Shown here: piece after piece, positions 31,675 through 41,935 of the stretch
Layout of the letters: each line of letters starts with the position of its first letter
Numbering within the stretch: position 1 is the stretch's first letter
DNA from: Ophiura sarsii
Lineage: Eukaryota > Echinodermata > Ophiuroidea > Amphilepidida > Ophiuridae
DNA length: 64,000 bases
Direction: 5' to 3'
Assembly (NCBI GenBank): GCA_035610835.1
Contig: CM069443.1
Span: 58,111,266 to 58,175,265, forward strand
Program-made: the position numbers and the translations under genes
The notes under the pieces: generated by a model
Seen by the model: only the letters and a program-made list of their open reading frames with translations
Told to the model about the DNA's origin: nothing
The model's database searches: none

Positions 31675-32039
31675 TTTATTTTATTGTAAGGATTTATATA
31701 GCACATTTTCAAAAAGACCAATGCGCTGTATACAATATGTATACATTAGATAAAAATATGTTGAACAAAAACCAGCAGTAAAATAAGAAATATACATACA
31801 TATTACATGATAAAATACACAAAAGCAACACTGAGAGAATCACACAGCCCGACCCCACACACCCCCATACACCCCCTCAAACACCCCACGCAAACTCACC
31901 CCTTTCATTTTCTTTGTGCGACTACAGCGGTGCGGCTTATACGCGTATGAGGTCTGAATCTTAATTTGAGGTGCTGCGGCTTATTCGCCGTGCGGCTTAT
32001 ATAGCACGTAAATTACGGGATTGTCACATCATACCCTAA
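31675..32039. mobile_element. insertion in copy B with SINE-like tail
   Basis: It begins at GTAAGGATTTATATAGCACA, the reverse complement of a GCTATATAAAT-type SINE/LINE 3' end, followed by AATGCGCTGTATAC. It marks the left edge of a 2.3-kb insertion absent from copy A. Confidence 0.45.
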
Positions 32040-33870
32040 GGTCTAAGCCCCCTTTCCCCTTGCTTGATAATATGGATACAGTAAGGCGGCCTTACTAAGG
32101 CCACATGGGTATCTGGATAAACGGAACGTGCGGTATTGCCCCATCATACCCTAAAGCGACCTCCTCCTCCCCGCACTTCCCTTACTTGATAATCTGGATA
32201 TAAGGGCACATGGGCATCTGGATAAACGGAACGTGCAGTATATTATCATGATTATTATAGAGTGTCTGGATTAGTAAGGACACCAGTGGTATCTGGATTA
32301 CGGGTTCACTATAAAACGCAGATAGTCTCAAATTACCTGGATATACTATGCGCAGGTGTGCCACCTGTGATAACTGGATTTTAAGGGTGTATTAGGTAGT
32401 ATCTCGGAAGGCCTTATTTAGAACACAACAAACATGACAAAGGGACTACATACGTTTAGGCCCTACATGCCTATTGGAGGAATAATGTATTTAAGTAACT
32501 AGGCCAAACAAAACCCGGATGGCACATATATCAACATTGTAAAGCAGGAAAACGGGGTGGCGGGGCAATAAAAGAATCGGGGAGACATTTAAAGCTAATT
32601 TTAAGTTACTTTCAGTTTTGACATTAAAATACAACTTTTGTATTATTTGGGGTACAAAATGGGTAGGGACATGAGCTGACAGGGGGTAACTGGGGGAGGG
32701 GATATTAAGGCAAACCAGATACTCTGAATATTTTAAGTATTCCTACACCTGAATAACCATACACCTGAATAACCATCCTGAATAACCATTCAGGTGTCCT
32801 TATTAATCCACGTAGGCCCTAATAGCCGCATACACAGTTATCACGGGTGCCCTTAATATTCGATTTAAGATAAATTACATAGTCCATGGAGGTCCTATAT
32901 TGGATACTAATACACAATCTTGATTATTAAAGTACATGGGGTGGTACCTGAATAATCAAGGGCACCATGTGTTATACATGCATAGCATACATGGATTTAT
33001 TAAGGGCACATGGTATATATGGATTATTAAGGGCACCGTGGTACCAATGTCAGTATTAAGGGCACCTAGGATACATGGAGTATCAACGACATACTCTTGC
33101 TGTTTTACAATACCCTCATCTTTATACGTTTTGATGTGACTAACCACCCGCTATTATAGCTTCGGCACCTATACCTGCGCTTTCCATTATAAACTGGATA
33201 TGTACATTGGTATGGATATAATGCCGGCAAATGCGGTACCTGGGTTATTAAGGCCATCTGTGAGGGGTAGGGCCTAGGCCTATGGGCAACCGGTGTATTA
33301 AGAACACGTGGAGTACTTGGATTAGGAACTGGGTATCTGTATAAGAGCACATCGGGCCTAGGTGTATGGTGTATTAAGGGTACCATGTCACTTACATTAT
33401 ATCAAGGGCACTTTAGGTACCTGCCCTGGGTACCTGAATAAGGACATACTCTTGATATTTATATAAACATTTATAACGCTTTGATATACCTCTGCCTATT
33501 GTGGTATGACTATTACTGCCCGCTATCTTCGGCACCCGCGATTAATTCAAGTTACTTGAATGATACAGTAAGGCACCTGGGTATCTCGATATAACGGCAC
33601 ACTGCAGTACCTGGATTATGTGTTATCCGGTGCCATTAAGGGCACCTGTAGTAACTGGATTAGGGGTAGGGCTTAGGCCTATGGGGTCCCTAGATATAAT
33701 AAGACAACGGGTACCTGCATTTCAGGTCACATGGGAGGCCTCCATAGGTATCTGGAAAGACAAAGGTAGGCCTATACCCACATGTATACCTGGATTATCA
33801 AAAGCACCTGCGATATTCGAAATATTTAGGGCCCGTCTGGATTATGTATACATGTAGGACATGTTCTTGA
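32040..33870. repeat. long degenerate minisatellite, roughly 25-bp unit
   Basis: Words such as TACCTGGATTATTAAGGGCAC, GTATCTGGAT and ATTAAGGGCACATGG recur dozens of times with heavy divergence for about 1.8 kb. No coding region. The array is absent from copy A. Confidence 0.65.
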
Positions 33871-34017
33871 TATTGTATCAAATTTGCTTACGCTTACGCT
33901 TTGTTTACTTACCTCCCCGTGAAATCTTCTAGCGGGTCCGCCCGCTAGTATACAATAATTGTGTAAACAATCAAGCTGAATTATTCCACAGGGAACAGAT
34001 GAGTTTTTGAAAGCTTT

Positions 34018-34129
34018 TTAAAACAAATAGAGAGCAACTAAAGAAAGAGATTTTATTTTTAAAGACACTTAAACTTAAAGTGAATTTTAAAAAACACTAT
34101 ACGACTGGAGACCGTTTTTGTAACTTAAA
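34018..34129. repeat. segmental duplication copy B, resumed after insertion
   Basis: AAATAGAGAGCAACTAAAGA onward matches 8,486-8,560 in copy A, showing where the 2.3-kb insertion ended. Confidence 0.65.
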
Positions 34130-34350
34130 TGTGTAGGATCATGAAAAGTGCCACTTTTTCTGAAAACATCATTTTGGGGAAATGGGACTATTTTGTGAAT
34201 AGTATTCACGATATTTGAAAAGGAGAATGTGTAATGGTAGCCAAGCGTTTCCCCTTTTCATAAGTGTTTCAATCTCTCAAAACGGCTAACTGTGTGTGGA
34301 GATATGCAAACAAACGTGATCAAATTTTAGCGGGGAGGGGCTTACTTCTT
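34130..34350 (+). repeat. dispersed repeat family R1, copy B counterpart of 8,566-8,790
   Basis: AAACATCATTTTGGGGAAAT, GGTAGCCAAGCGTTTCC and TCAATCTCTCAAAACGGC occur in order, ending at GCAAACAAACGTGATCAAAT. Confidence 0.65.
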
Positions 34351-34509
34351 TTGAACTCTTTATGTAAAGTGATGTTAGTATTTGATGAATGAAAATAAAG
34401 TTTGAAGAAAACAAATATTCATCTTACTCTTAGGGTATCCAATACATGTAGCCTACACTTTTGAACTACAAAAGATGGTGATGGCTGGTTTGTTGGTTGG
34501 TACGTTTTT

Positions 34510-35105
34510 CTGTTATGACTGACAGCTCGTGACCTTGGTGATGACACGCCACTTCCGTCGGACAGCAGCCAATCGATAAATGACTGAAGTAGGATACCCA
34601 GAGTTTTTATTCTGTCAAACCATCTTGACCGGCCTGGTCCGCGTGCACCCTCAATCTTTCGGATTCTTTCCTTGCATGATCACCTTCTCTAGTCAGTTTC
34701 CTTGGCGTCTGGCAATATGACCGAAATAAGAGAGAGAGTTTGGGAATTGATCAGCCCAAGTAGCTTTTGTCTTCACGCCAACCTCCTGAAGCACACTTGC
34801 ATTGGTTCTCTCATGACGCAGGTGTTCCTTAGCATCCGGCGCCAACAACACATTCCAAATGCATCGATTTTGTTGCAGCTTGCAGTTGTCAGAGCTCATG
34901 ATTCACAGACGTAGGTTGAAATAAGGGAAAACGAGTGCTTTGACCAGACGTACCTTGGTTGACATAGTTGATATAGTGATGCCTCTGTCAGCCCATATTT
35001 TGAGAGATGTGTCGTTGCAGATCTAGCCATAGCCAAACGACGCCTGATTTCTGTAAAACATCCTCCTTCTTGAGTGATGAGAGATCCGAGGGTATTCTTT
35101 TGTAA
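34510..35105 (-). pseudogene. LINE reverse transcriptase C-terminal remnant
   Basis: Minus-strand frames carry, in order, YLGSLITQEGGCFTEIRRR (near 35,090), VRLVKALVFPYFN, RTNASVLQEVGVKTK, LSYFGHIARRQGN, LEKVIMQGK and RLAAVRRKWRVITKVTS. This is the usual C-terminal order of one group of non-LTR reverse transcriptases, different from the LINEs at 4.4 and 15.7 kb. Several stops and small frame changes interrupt it. The catalytic FADD part is not present. Confidence 0.75.
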
Positions 35106-35462
35106 ATTTTACATGAGACGGGCTCTGTGAAGCAAGAAAATGAACCTGATATGGTACTTCACAATGTTAATTTAGAATTTGAAGAAGCATAGTCCAATAA
35201 ACCACTGGATTCAGGTGTTTTTCTTGAGTTTAAATACTGTTTTAATATTGGAAATCATTCCATACAGTCACAACTTGGCTCACACCATCATTTTCAACAA
35301 AAACCTTTTGTCTTATCGAATTATGAGATTAATTTGACTTTAAACCTTATTTGGTTTTCTTTTTTTTATAAAAATATAGTCAATATTTTTGAATTTGTCG
35401 TTTTAATAACAGTAATCAGATATGATCAATGCACATTGTACGCTTGTAATTTGTATTTGATC
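35106..35462. other. non-coding, nothing recognised
   Basis: AT-rich sequence. No gene was recognised. Confidence 0.35.
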
Positions 35463-35752
35463 ACATTTACGAAAAGGAATAACCCTTGGCTACCCACATT
35501 TTACAAATTGTGAGATAGGCTTTTACGACGGGTATTCATAATATAAGTTAAAAGTTTAACGGGTTCGCCGTCGGACGAGTGTTTTAATCTGTCAAGCTTT
35601 CGTCAGGATTAGCTCTGACTTCTTCAGGACCAAATTATTATAATATTGAACAAAACATAGAGATTGCCACGTCTCTTGTTATCATCATTTGGGCTGCCCC
35701 TTGCCCGATGATTTGAGAGTAGGTGCCCTTTCCTACTTGTGAAAGAATTGGT

Positions 35753-35768
35753 GGCTCTGAAAAGAGCC
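35753..35768 (-). promoter_or_regulatory. histone mRNA 3' stem-loop, copy 1
   Basis: Minus-strand reading is GGCTCTTTTCAGAGCC, a six-base-pair stem with a TTTC loop, preceded by AAC and followed by ACCA. This matches the metazoan replication-dependent histone stem-loop bound by SLBP. A purine-rich AAGTAGGAAAGG lies about 12 nt beyond the ACCA flank, where U7 snRNA pairs in real histone genes. No histone coding region is adjacent. Confidence 0.75.
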
Positions 35769-35834
35769 GTTCAGATGGATTGCCGCTTCCACTGAACACG
35801 TAGGTTGCCCTTTCCTACTTGTGAAAGAATTGGT

Positions 35835-35850
35835 GGCTCTGAAAAGAGCC
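35835..35850 (-). promoter_or_regulatory. histone mRNA 3' stem-loop, copy 2
   Basis: Identical to the copy 82 bp away, including the ACCA flank and the purine-rich downstream element, so the two arose by local duplication. Confidence 0.75.
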
Positions 35851-36400
35851 GTTCAGATTAAAACTCGTCCGACGGCGAACCCGTTAAACTTTTAACTTAT
35901 ACCATGTTTACTTTTCCCAAAACAGCCACATTTCCCTAAAATGATGTTTTCCGAAAAGTACCAGCTAAAGCAAGAAAAAACTTTCTTTTAATTGAAAATA
36001 AAGACAATTTAATTTAATTTTAAACAGCACTGGAGACATTTTTGTGATTTTGCAAAGTGCCATTTTCTCTGAAAACATCATTTTGGGGAAATGTGGCTGT
36101 TTTGGGAAAAGTAATAATGATATTGAAATGGGGAAACTTTCTATGGGTAGCCAAGTGGTTTTTTTCTTCTTTTCAGAAGTGTTTCAATCTCTCAAAACGT
36201 CTTATATGTGTAGAGTTATGCAAACAAACGTGATCAAATTTTAAGTGGGGGGGGGCTTACTTTTTTTTTACCCCTTTATATATGCCCTAAATGTGAACGG
36301 GATACATACAATTAGTTGATAAAAATAACCCGGAGAAAGTTAAAATACTTCTAATATTTTAATAGGTATTTACCGTGTAATACACACATTCACCGATGCG

Positions 36401-36430
36401 ATTGGTGTAAAGCTATTTGTTTATATATAC
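36401..36430 (+). promoter_or_regulatory. CCAAT/TATA-like core promoter, sulfotransferase copy B
   Basis: ATTGG at 36,401 and TATATATA at 36,422-36,429. The first ATG downstream of the TATA is the proposed start at 36,542, which gives a 5' UTR of about 90 nt. Upstream DNA is uninterrupted, unlike copy A. Confidence 0.55.
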
Positions 36431-36541
36431 ACTCATTTCGCCCAGTTTTTTGTTACCTAAACTCGAACCCTTCAGCGCGACGGACAACTATAGCACATCT
36501 TTTGAAATCGATTTAACGCGTACGAGATTGAAGGTTTTGTT

Positions 36542-37625
36542 ATGGATGTTGAGATTTTTCACGATAGGGTGAAAGGCTATAACAAAAGAAAATACCCCCT
36601 TGTCCATATCCCTCATGTCTTGAAAATCTACCGTATGCTAATTGCTGGTACTTCGGTAAGTTCTGTCATTTTATCTACAAGTTCACACACGTGACATGAT
36701 ACCTTATTTTTCTATTCCGCAGAACCACGAATGTGAAGAGGAATGTCAGTGGAGACGAGAACAGAAATCTCGCCGCGATACCTTACGAACTCAGTGCGAG
36801 ATTCTAGGAGCCGAAACTTCAATCACTGAAGAATGGGTCAAGAGAAACAAGAATAGACTGCATAATGTGATTTATTCAGATAAACACCGGGCCTTGTTCT
36901 GTGTAATACCAAAAGTCGCTTGCACTAACTGGAAACTGGCGTTTTTGATTATGGATGGACATGTTAACATGACCATGCCAGAGCCAATCCGTATACACAA
37001 AAGGGTGGGAACAGGGACGTATAGTTTAGCGACGTCATCGCTGTCGGTGGAAGAGACGTTATATCGATTGAATAACTACCAATCGTTTATTACGGTACGC
37101 AATCCGTTCTCCAGATCATTGTCGGCATTCGTGCAGAAATTCGTACAATGTGATGTCAAGGAACGTCGAATGGTACGGCGAAAATATGGGAATCCTATCC
37201 ATCGAAAGTACGCGGCTGATAGCAATGATCAGACCGTGAAGCAAAACTCCAGCAAAGATCAAGGGGCTACTTTTGAGGAATTCGTCAAATATTTAGGAGA
37301 TCCGACTGTCAAGTTCAAGCATCATAGTTTCGAAAGTCATTGGATTCCCATGAACGATTCATGTTTTCCCTGCGCGGTAACATATGATTACATAGGGAAA
37401 ATGGAGAGCTTTCATACAGACACAAAGTATATACTAAACCAGCTCGGTGAACCCCGTCTGCTGGATACGGTGGCGGCCAAATTTTCCCACGCAACAAATC
37501 AGAGTTCTGTGAGCTTCGATAAGTATTTCTCAACTTTGACTAGTGAAGACATTGATGGACTACGATGGAGATACCAGGCTGATTTAAAACTATTTGGATA
37601 TAGGGAGGAGCCATCATCCTATTAA
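36542..37625 (+). CDS. carbohydrate sulfotransferase-like protein, copy B (two exons, intact)
   Basis: Predicted product is 338 residues. Exon 1 (36,542-36,655) and exon 2 (36,723-37,625) are joined in phase 0 across a 67-bp intron with donor GGTAAG and acceptor TTCCGCAG. Signatures in order: PKVACTNWK (101-109), the 5'-phosphosulfate-binding loop; VRNPFSRSLSAF (163-174), the 3'-phosphate-binding site; and YDYIGKMESF (259-268) with a Cys pair just before it. This order defines the Sulfotransfer_2 family (HNK-1, chondroitin and dermatan sulfotransferases), which move sulfate from PAPS to glycans in the Golgi. Start choice: first ATG after the TATA, with an in-frame TGA just upstream. Oddity: no hydrophobic membrane anchor is visible at the N-terminus, whereas family members are usually type II membrane proteins, so an upstream exon may be missing or the protein may be soluble. 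The acceptor sugar cannot be told. Confidence 0.85.
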
Positions 37626-37790
37626 ACAGGACAGGGTGTTATCATACAAAACGCGACACTTTTTGATTGGAATTATGCTTAAATAGAATATCACTTATCA
37701 ACCTCAAAAATGTAGATATGACGTTAGCGTTATATGCCTTGGCTGTCTGGTTGTCAAATGTGAGCAATATCGGCAAATATTGATTGATAA
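37626..37790. repeat. sulfotransferase B 3' flank, segmental duplication
   Basis: 37,626-37,698 matches the copy A 3' flank. Immediately after, the sequence jumps to the copy A region at 19,681, so 4.2 kb present in copy A is missing here. Confidence 0.7.
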
Positions 37791-37955
37791 ATCAGTCATT
37801 TCTGTTACGCAACTCTAAAAGTCAATTGTCATCGTTTGTAATAGGGCTACTGCAGAGTTGTTGGTTGCAAAGTAGCCAACTCGCTTCCCATACTCTCATC
37901 TCACACCATTACACTGTAAAATGAAGACATTATTTTGACTAATTCAACCAGGAAT

Positions 37956-38200
37956 TTAACACTTTCCACGCGGCTATGTATTAGCATGATTAGCAAATAG
38001 ATTTTTCGGAAACCCTTCCCAACCTTCAAAGTCTATCTCAAGGATTACTGAACCAATACTTGGCATGTTTGTACTTATTTTAATGCATTTCTCATGGTAA
38101 TTCCAAATATGGTGATGAAATTAAACAATGTTGACATTTTTGAATCATTTTATGCAATTTTGGAAGTGTCGTCTGCAGACGACTACCGCGTGGAAAGTGG
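37956..38200. mobile_element. MITE family T1, copy 1
   Basis: It begins after TTAA with CACTTTCCACGCGGC and ends ACCGCGTGGAAAGTG, with GTCGTCTGCAGACGAC near the right end. Related copies lie at 54,563 and, inverted, at 62,876. The right TTAA is lost here. Confidence 0.7.
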
Positions 38201-38246
38201 GAAGTCAAAACAATGTCTTCTATAAGGTGGGAAATGACAACTTATG

Positions 38247-38653
38247 TTAAAGGGGCACTAAGAGATGTGTTGGAGGATGCGCCCTCAATTATGATAAAAA
38301 CTGGGATTAGTATATTTTTATAATTGTATTACATGTATGAACTTACACCTATAAGGATTAAGAAAAATCAGCCCTCTATGTACAAGAAAACGTCGATTCA
38401 AAAAATGCTCGTCCCGCGGGACGAGCATTTTACGTCCGACAGTATCCCCCTGCAGTACGCGTGATACATAACGCGAACCATATTTGCATAGAGGGCGTTT
38501 TTCAATAAATAGCGATGCCTATTGTTTTAATCAAGTTTTGCTGTGTTTTTGCTAGTAGAAACAACAGTAATGGCCATTTTTAATGTTCATCTTGAATTCT
38601 GAAGTAAATTTTTAAACATTTAAAATTTTCAACACCACTTAATGTGCCTTTAA
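38247..38653. mobile_element. TTAA-flanked MITE family T2, copy 1
   Basis: 399 bp between two TTAA sites. The ends are AGGGGCACTAAG and CTTAATGTGCCT, an imperfect TIR. A perfect palindrome TGCTCGTCCCGCGGGACGAG lies near 38,407. A sister copy is at 39,632-40,044. Confidence 0.75.
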
Positions 38654-38761
38654 CAGTGACAGTGCAGGACTGCAGTCGTAATGTCATACCGTTTGCGTAT
38701 TATAATAGGCTATCGTATGCACAGGAAAAGATTTTGCAAGTTCTGTGGTTGGTTTTTGTCT

Positions 38762-38842
38762 TCAACTTTGACTAGTCATGCTAGTAGAGACATTGATGGA
38801 CTACGATGGAGATACCAGGCTGGTTTAAATCTATTTGAGTAT
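38762..38842 (+). pseudogene. third sulfotransferase copy, 3' end only
   Basis: About 80 bp match the last part of sulfotransferase exon 2 (ACTTTGACTAGT, then GACATTGATGGACTACGATG, then GAGATACCAGGCTG), with a small insertion and several changes. The stop region is altered. It is followed by the DNA that flanks copy A at 15,467, so it is the remnant of another gene copy. Confidence 0.75.
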
Positions 38843-39110
38843 AGATGGGGTGACAGGTGACATCACACCAGGCATTTGGTCGGCAGTTGCCATTGTTCTT
38901 TGCCCAGCGGTTTGCGCGCGCATCCTGTTTTGAGGACCCGTGCTTTTAAAACTCGCGCCAAAGCATTATAAAGGGCAATAAGGCATAGTGGGCAGTGTTG
39001 TGGTCATATACTGTTCCCTAAAGCATGTATCGACAGTCCAGTCCCTTCGACCGTTGCGTTTGTTGATAAACATTGCTGTCACCCCATCTAGACTATAGTG
39101 ATGAAGATCC
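38843..39110. repeat. duplicate of 15,467-15,696 with the LINE-free target site
   Basis: GGTGACAGGTGACATCACAC to GTTGCGTTTGTTGA matches the copy A flank. It then reads straight through into TAAACATTG, the empty site of the LINE at 15,697-16,190. Confidence 0.75.
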
Positions 39111-39631
39111 GTCTTTATATGTTGTGAACACTATATCAAGTGGAAATAAATGTGTTTCTCAGCGTGGTAGATATGTTACCATGGTTACATAGTGTTGCTA
39201 TTTCTACATGGACATAATCTAATAGTTGAAAAAAGTCACAAAGGTCAGCTTTTTCTTTCTATACACTATGAAAGCGTGAAAGCTTCCTGACCTTTGACAT
39301 GATAAAACTAATATTTGTTTACTAACATGCATGGTAAATTTGGAAACATTTTCTTTATTCAAATTTAGCATTTTGACAATTTTACCCATGAACAAACAAT
39401 TTGACATCTTATGTCGCTTGAAATATTTTACCATCTGAAACAAAATCAAAACAAAAAGTTAGTGTAACTCGTTGACCATTTGGTCAATATCATCTCAGGT
39501 TTTGAAACATGATCATAATAGCTCATGACCCCTCTCAGACGACATTTGACCTCTGATGGCAGCGTAATAACTATGCACAATTATTGAAAATATAATGTCA
39601 TACCGGTATTCCATTTCCCCAAAATAATTAG
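39111..39631. other. non-coding, nothing recognised
   Basis: No gene or clear repeat was seen. Confidence 0.35.
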
Positions 39632-40044
39632 TTAAAGGGACACTAAGAGATGTGTTGGAGGCTGCGCCCTCAATTATGATAAAAACTGGGATTAGTATAT
39701 TTTTATAATTGTATTACATGTATGAGCTTACACCTACATTGTATAAGGATTAAGAAAAATCAGCCCTCTTTGTACAAGAAAACGTCGATTCAAAAATGCT
39801 CGTACAGCCGCGACGAGCATTTTACGTCCGACAGTATCCCCCTGCAGTACGCGTGATACATAACGCGAACCATATTTGCATAGAGGGCGTTTTTCAATAA
39901 ATAGCGATGATATTGTTTTAATCAAATTGTGCTGTGTTTTTGTTAGTAGAAACAACAATAATGGCAATTTTTAATGTTCATCTTGAATTCTGAAGTAAAT
40001 TTGTAAACATTTAAAATTTTCAACACCACTTAATGTCCCTTTAA
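39632..40044. mobile_element. TTAA-flanked MITE family T2, copy 2
   Basis: 405 bp between TTAA sites, more than 90 percent alike to 38,251-38,649 by eye. The central palindrome is broken by an insertion (TGCTCGTACAGCCGCGACG). Confidence 0.75.
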
Positions 40045-40572
40045 GGTTGTGCCTCTGACACTCGAATTCGTACTAAGCCTACCGCCAATAAGGGGTTTTA
40101 TTATACCCCGGTCCATTTACCTCAACGCATGGCTTGCATCATCTCTGACTCAATTTTAAGATGTTAAAAACTCATTCATCTTGATCTTTGTATTATTGTT
40201 AACCAAATTCCATTTATATTAGGCCGAGAATACAAAATGGAAAACCAGATTTAATAGTTTAAAAAATAAAAATAAAACCTTTTTCTTCTTAATGCCGTAC
40301 AAATGTGCAGCAATAATAAGCAATAATACACTTAAACAATAATATGACAAAAAATAGGCTAACTGGAATCGTCTATTCGGTTGAACATAAACGAACAATT
40401 ATTTGGATTCGATATTGCATTTGTAACAATGAACATCGGTAACAATTATGTTTATTTAATTATGTAAAATGTAACTATTATAGATATAATTCTAGATCCT
40501 TTCCTGACTACCCAAGCCAAGTGTCCAACGCGGGACGCAGTCTTGAGTGATCAGCAACTTTTTATTTAACGG
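40045..40572. repeat. segmental duplication copy B, block 3
   Basis: From 40,220 (GAGAATACAAAATGGAAAAC) it matches 19,771-20,155, including CCTTTCCTGACTACCCAAG. 40,045-40,219 shows nothing recognisable. Confidence 0.65.
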
Positions 40573-41402
40573 TACACTCTTAGAAGGTCAGGATCAAATA
40601 TGAGACGAAAAGGATCAATTTTGATCCAGAAGCGGTATCACATATGAGCTTACCCTTTCCGGATCAAAGTGATCCGACAAGCAGGATCAAAAAGTTTGAT
40701 CCGAAATGGGATCAAATATTTCTGTCAAATGATACTGAAACGGATCAAAATAATGATCCTGCTTGTCGGATCACTTTGATCCGGAAAGGGTAAGCTCATA
40801 TGTGATACCGCTTCTGGATCAAAATTGATCCTTTTCGTCTCATATTTGATCCTGACCTTCTAAGAGACCCACTGCAGACTATATATCGAGTGCAGTAAGC
40901 TTACTACATCGTGTAGGCCTAGTACATCGCAGTGATCGTGACATTTTGTGAGGAGCATTTTGACCGAAAATCGTACTGATGGCACTGGTCAGGTACAAGA
41001 AATTTGTTCACAAGAATAGAGCATGTTCAAACATAAAAAATAAAACTACTTTACCGACAAAATCATGTAACATTTTACAGATTAGACTGGATAACTTACC
41101 GCGGTATTTCACCCTTGTTTCAATGGCGACCGAATTCAAAAGATCGTCTGCTTGTCGTCTATCGGTTTGCGAAAGAGTGACGTCAGTCACCTATTGACCA
41201 ATGAACTTTTTCATCGAATTGATCCGGAAATCAGATCAAAGTTGATCAAGGTGAATTTGATCCGTTTGTTGATATCTATCTGGAAACGGATCAAAACGAT
41301 CCGAAAACGGATCAAAACGATCCGAAAATGATCCTTAAAGGATCAAAACAAAGTGAGCCGGAAATCTACTCATGTATTTGATCCTGACCTTCTAAGAGTG
41401 TA
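40573..41402. mobile_element. 826-bp TIR element rich in GGATCAAA
   Basis: The ends are CACTCTTAGAAGGTCAGGAT and its reverse complement, with 25 matching bases at 40,575 and up to 41,400. The flanks are TA on both sides. Copy A shows the uninterrupted site ACGGTATGACCAC near 20,150. The left 290 bp is a further palindrome of GGATCAAA-type units, and the right has direct GGATCAAAACGATCC units. A central segment of about 340 bp is not repetitive. The TA duplication points to a Tc1/mariner-like or related superfamily. No transposase is seen. Confidence 0.8.
41008..41193 (-). other. exon-like segment inside the TIR element
   Basis: On the minus strand an ATG near 41,190 opens a frame starting MTDVTLSQTDRRQADDLL. 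It runs about 30 codons to CCGCGGTAAGTTATCC near 41,100, a strong splice-donor match. ATTGG and TGACGTCA motifs lie at or just before the start. This could be a captured first exon and promoter or chance; no family was recognised. Confidence 0.3.
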
Positions 41403-41476
41403 TGACCACGCGTCGCGGAGTTATTTCTTAGGCTGGTCAGGAAGGGTATCAACACGCAGTAACGGAAATATCCGCA
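41403..41476. repeat. segmental duplication copy B, lead-in to minisatellite
   Basis: CGGAGTTATTTCTTAGGCTG matches 20,167 in copy A. Confidence 0.7.
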
Positions 41477-41935
41477 CGACTGTCTACCCAGGGTAGACGA
41501 TGATACACGACTGTCTACCCAGGGTAGACGATGATACACGATTGTCTACCCAGGGTAGATGATACACGACTGTCTACCCAGGGTAGACGATGATACATGA
41601 TTGTCTACGAGGGTAGACGATGATACATGATTGTCTACCCAGGGTAGACGATGATACATGATTGTCTACCCAGAGTAGACGATAATACACGATTGTCTAC
41701 CCAGGGTAGACGATGATACACGACTGTCTACCCAGGGTAGACGATGATACATGATTGTCTACCCAGAGTAGACGATGATACACGATGGTTTACCCAGGGT
41801 AGACGATGATACACGACTGTCTACCCAGGGTAGACGATGCTACACGTCCGTCACTCTACCCACATGATACATGACTGTCTACCCAGGATATATAGACGAT
41901 GATACATGACTGTATACCCAGAGTAGATGATGATG
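41477..41935. repeat. minisatellite array B: 31-bp monomers
   Basis: About 12 simple monomers built on CTGTCTACCCAGGGTAGACG plus ATGATACACGA. One trimer of the copy A type follows at the right end (CCGTCACTCTACCCACATG). This is the homologous locus of the 93-bp arrays in copy A. Confidence 0.9.

Larger units (their letters stand above)
35543..35900. mobile_element. 358-bp TIR element carrying two histone 3'-end signals
   Basis: The ends are perfect 38-bp inverted repeats: ATAAGTTAAAAGTTTAACGG on the left and its reverse complement at 35,863-35,900. The copy A site lacks it. Inside, a 53-bp segment beginning TGCCCTTTCCTACTTGTGAA is repeated exactly at about 35,733 and 35,809, each holding a histone-type stem-loop. 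No open frame is present. It may be a MITE that captured histone 3' UTR DNA. Exact target duplication is unclear, since about 40 bases to the left also differ from copy A. Confidence 0.7.
35463..36290. repeat. R1 inverted pair in copy B, split by a histone-signal element
   Basis: A minus-strand R1 copy starts at 35,463 (AAAGGAATAACCCTTGGCTA) and is interrupted near 35,500. It resumes at 35,903 (CCATGTTTACTTTTCCCAAA). The plus copy follows at about 36,040-36,275 and ends in a G run. Layout matches 12,608-13,115 of copy A, which lacks the interruption. Confidence 0.7.

Noticed and set aside
35600..35650. Hammerhead-ribozyme-like core on the minus strand (CTGAAGA ... CTGACGAAA)
   Set aside because: The CUGANGA and GAAA boxes and a stem II are suggestive, but an extra base disrupts the core and no cleavage site with stems I and III was found.
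35543..35900. Remnant of a histone gene
   Set aside because: Only the 3' signals match; no histone protein segment is encoded in any frame.
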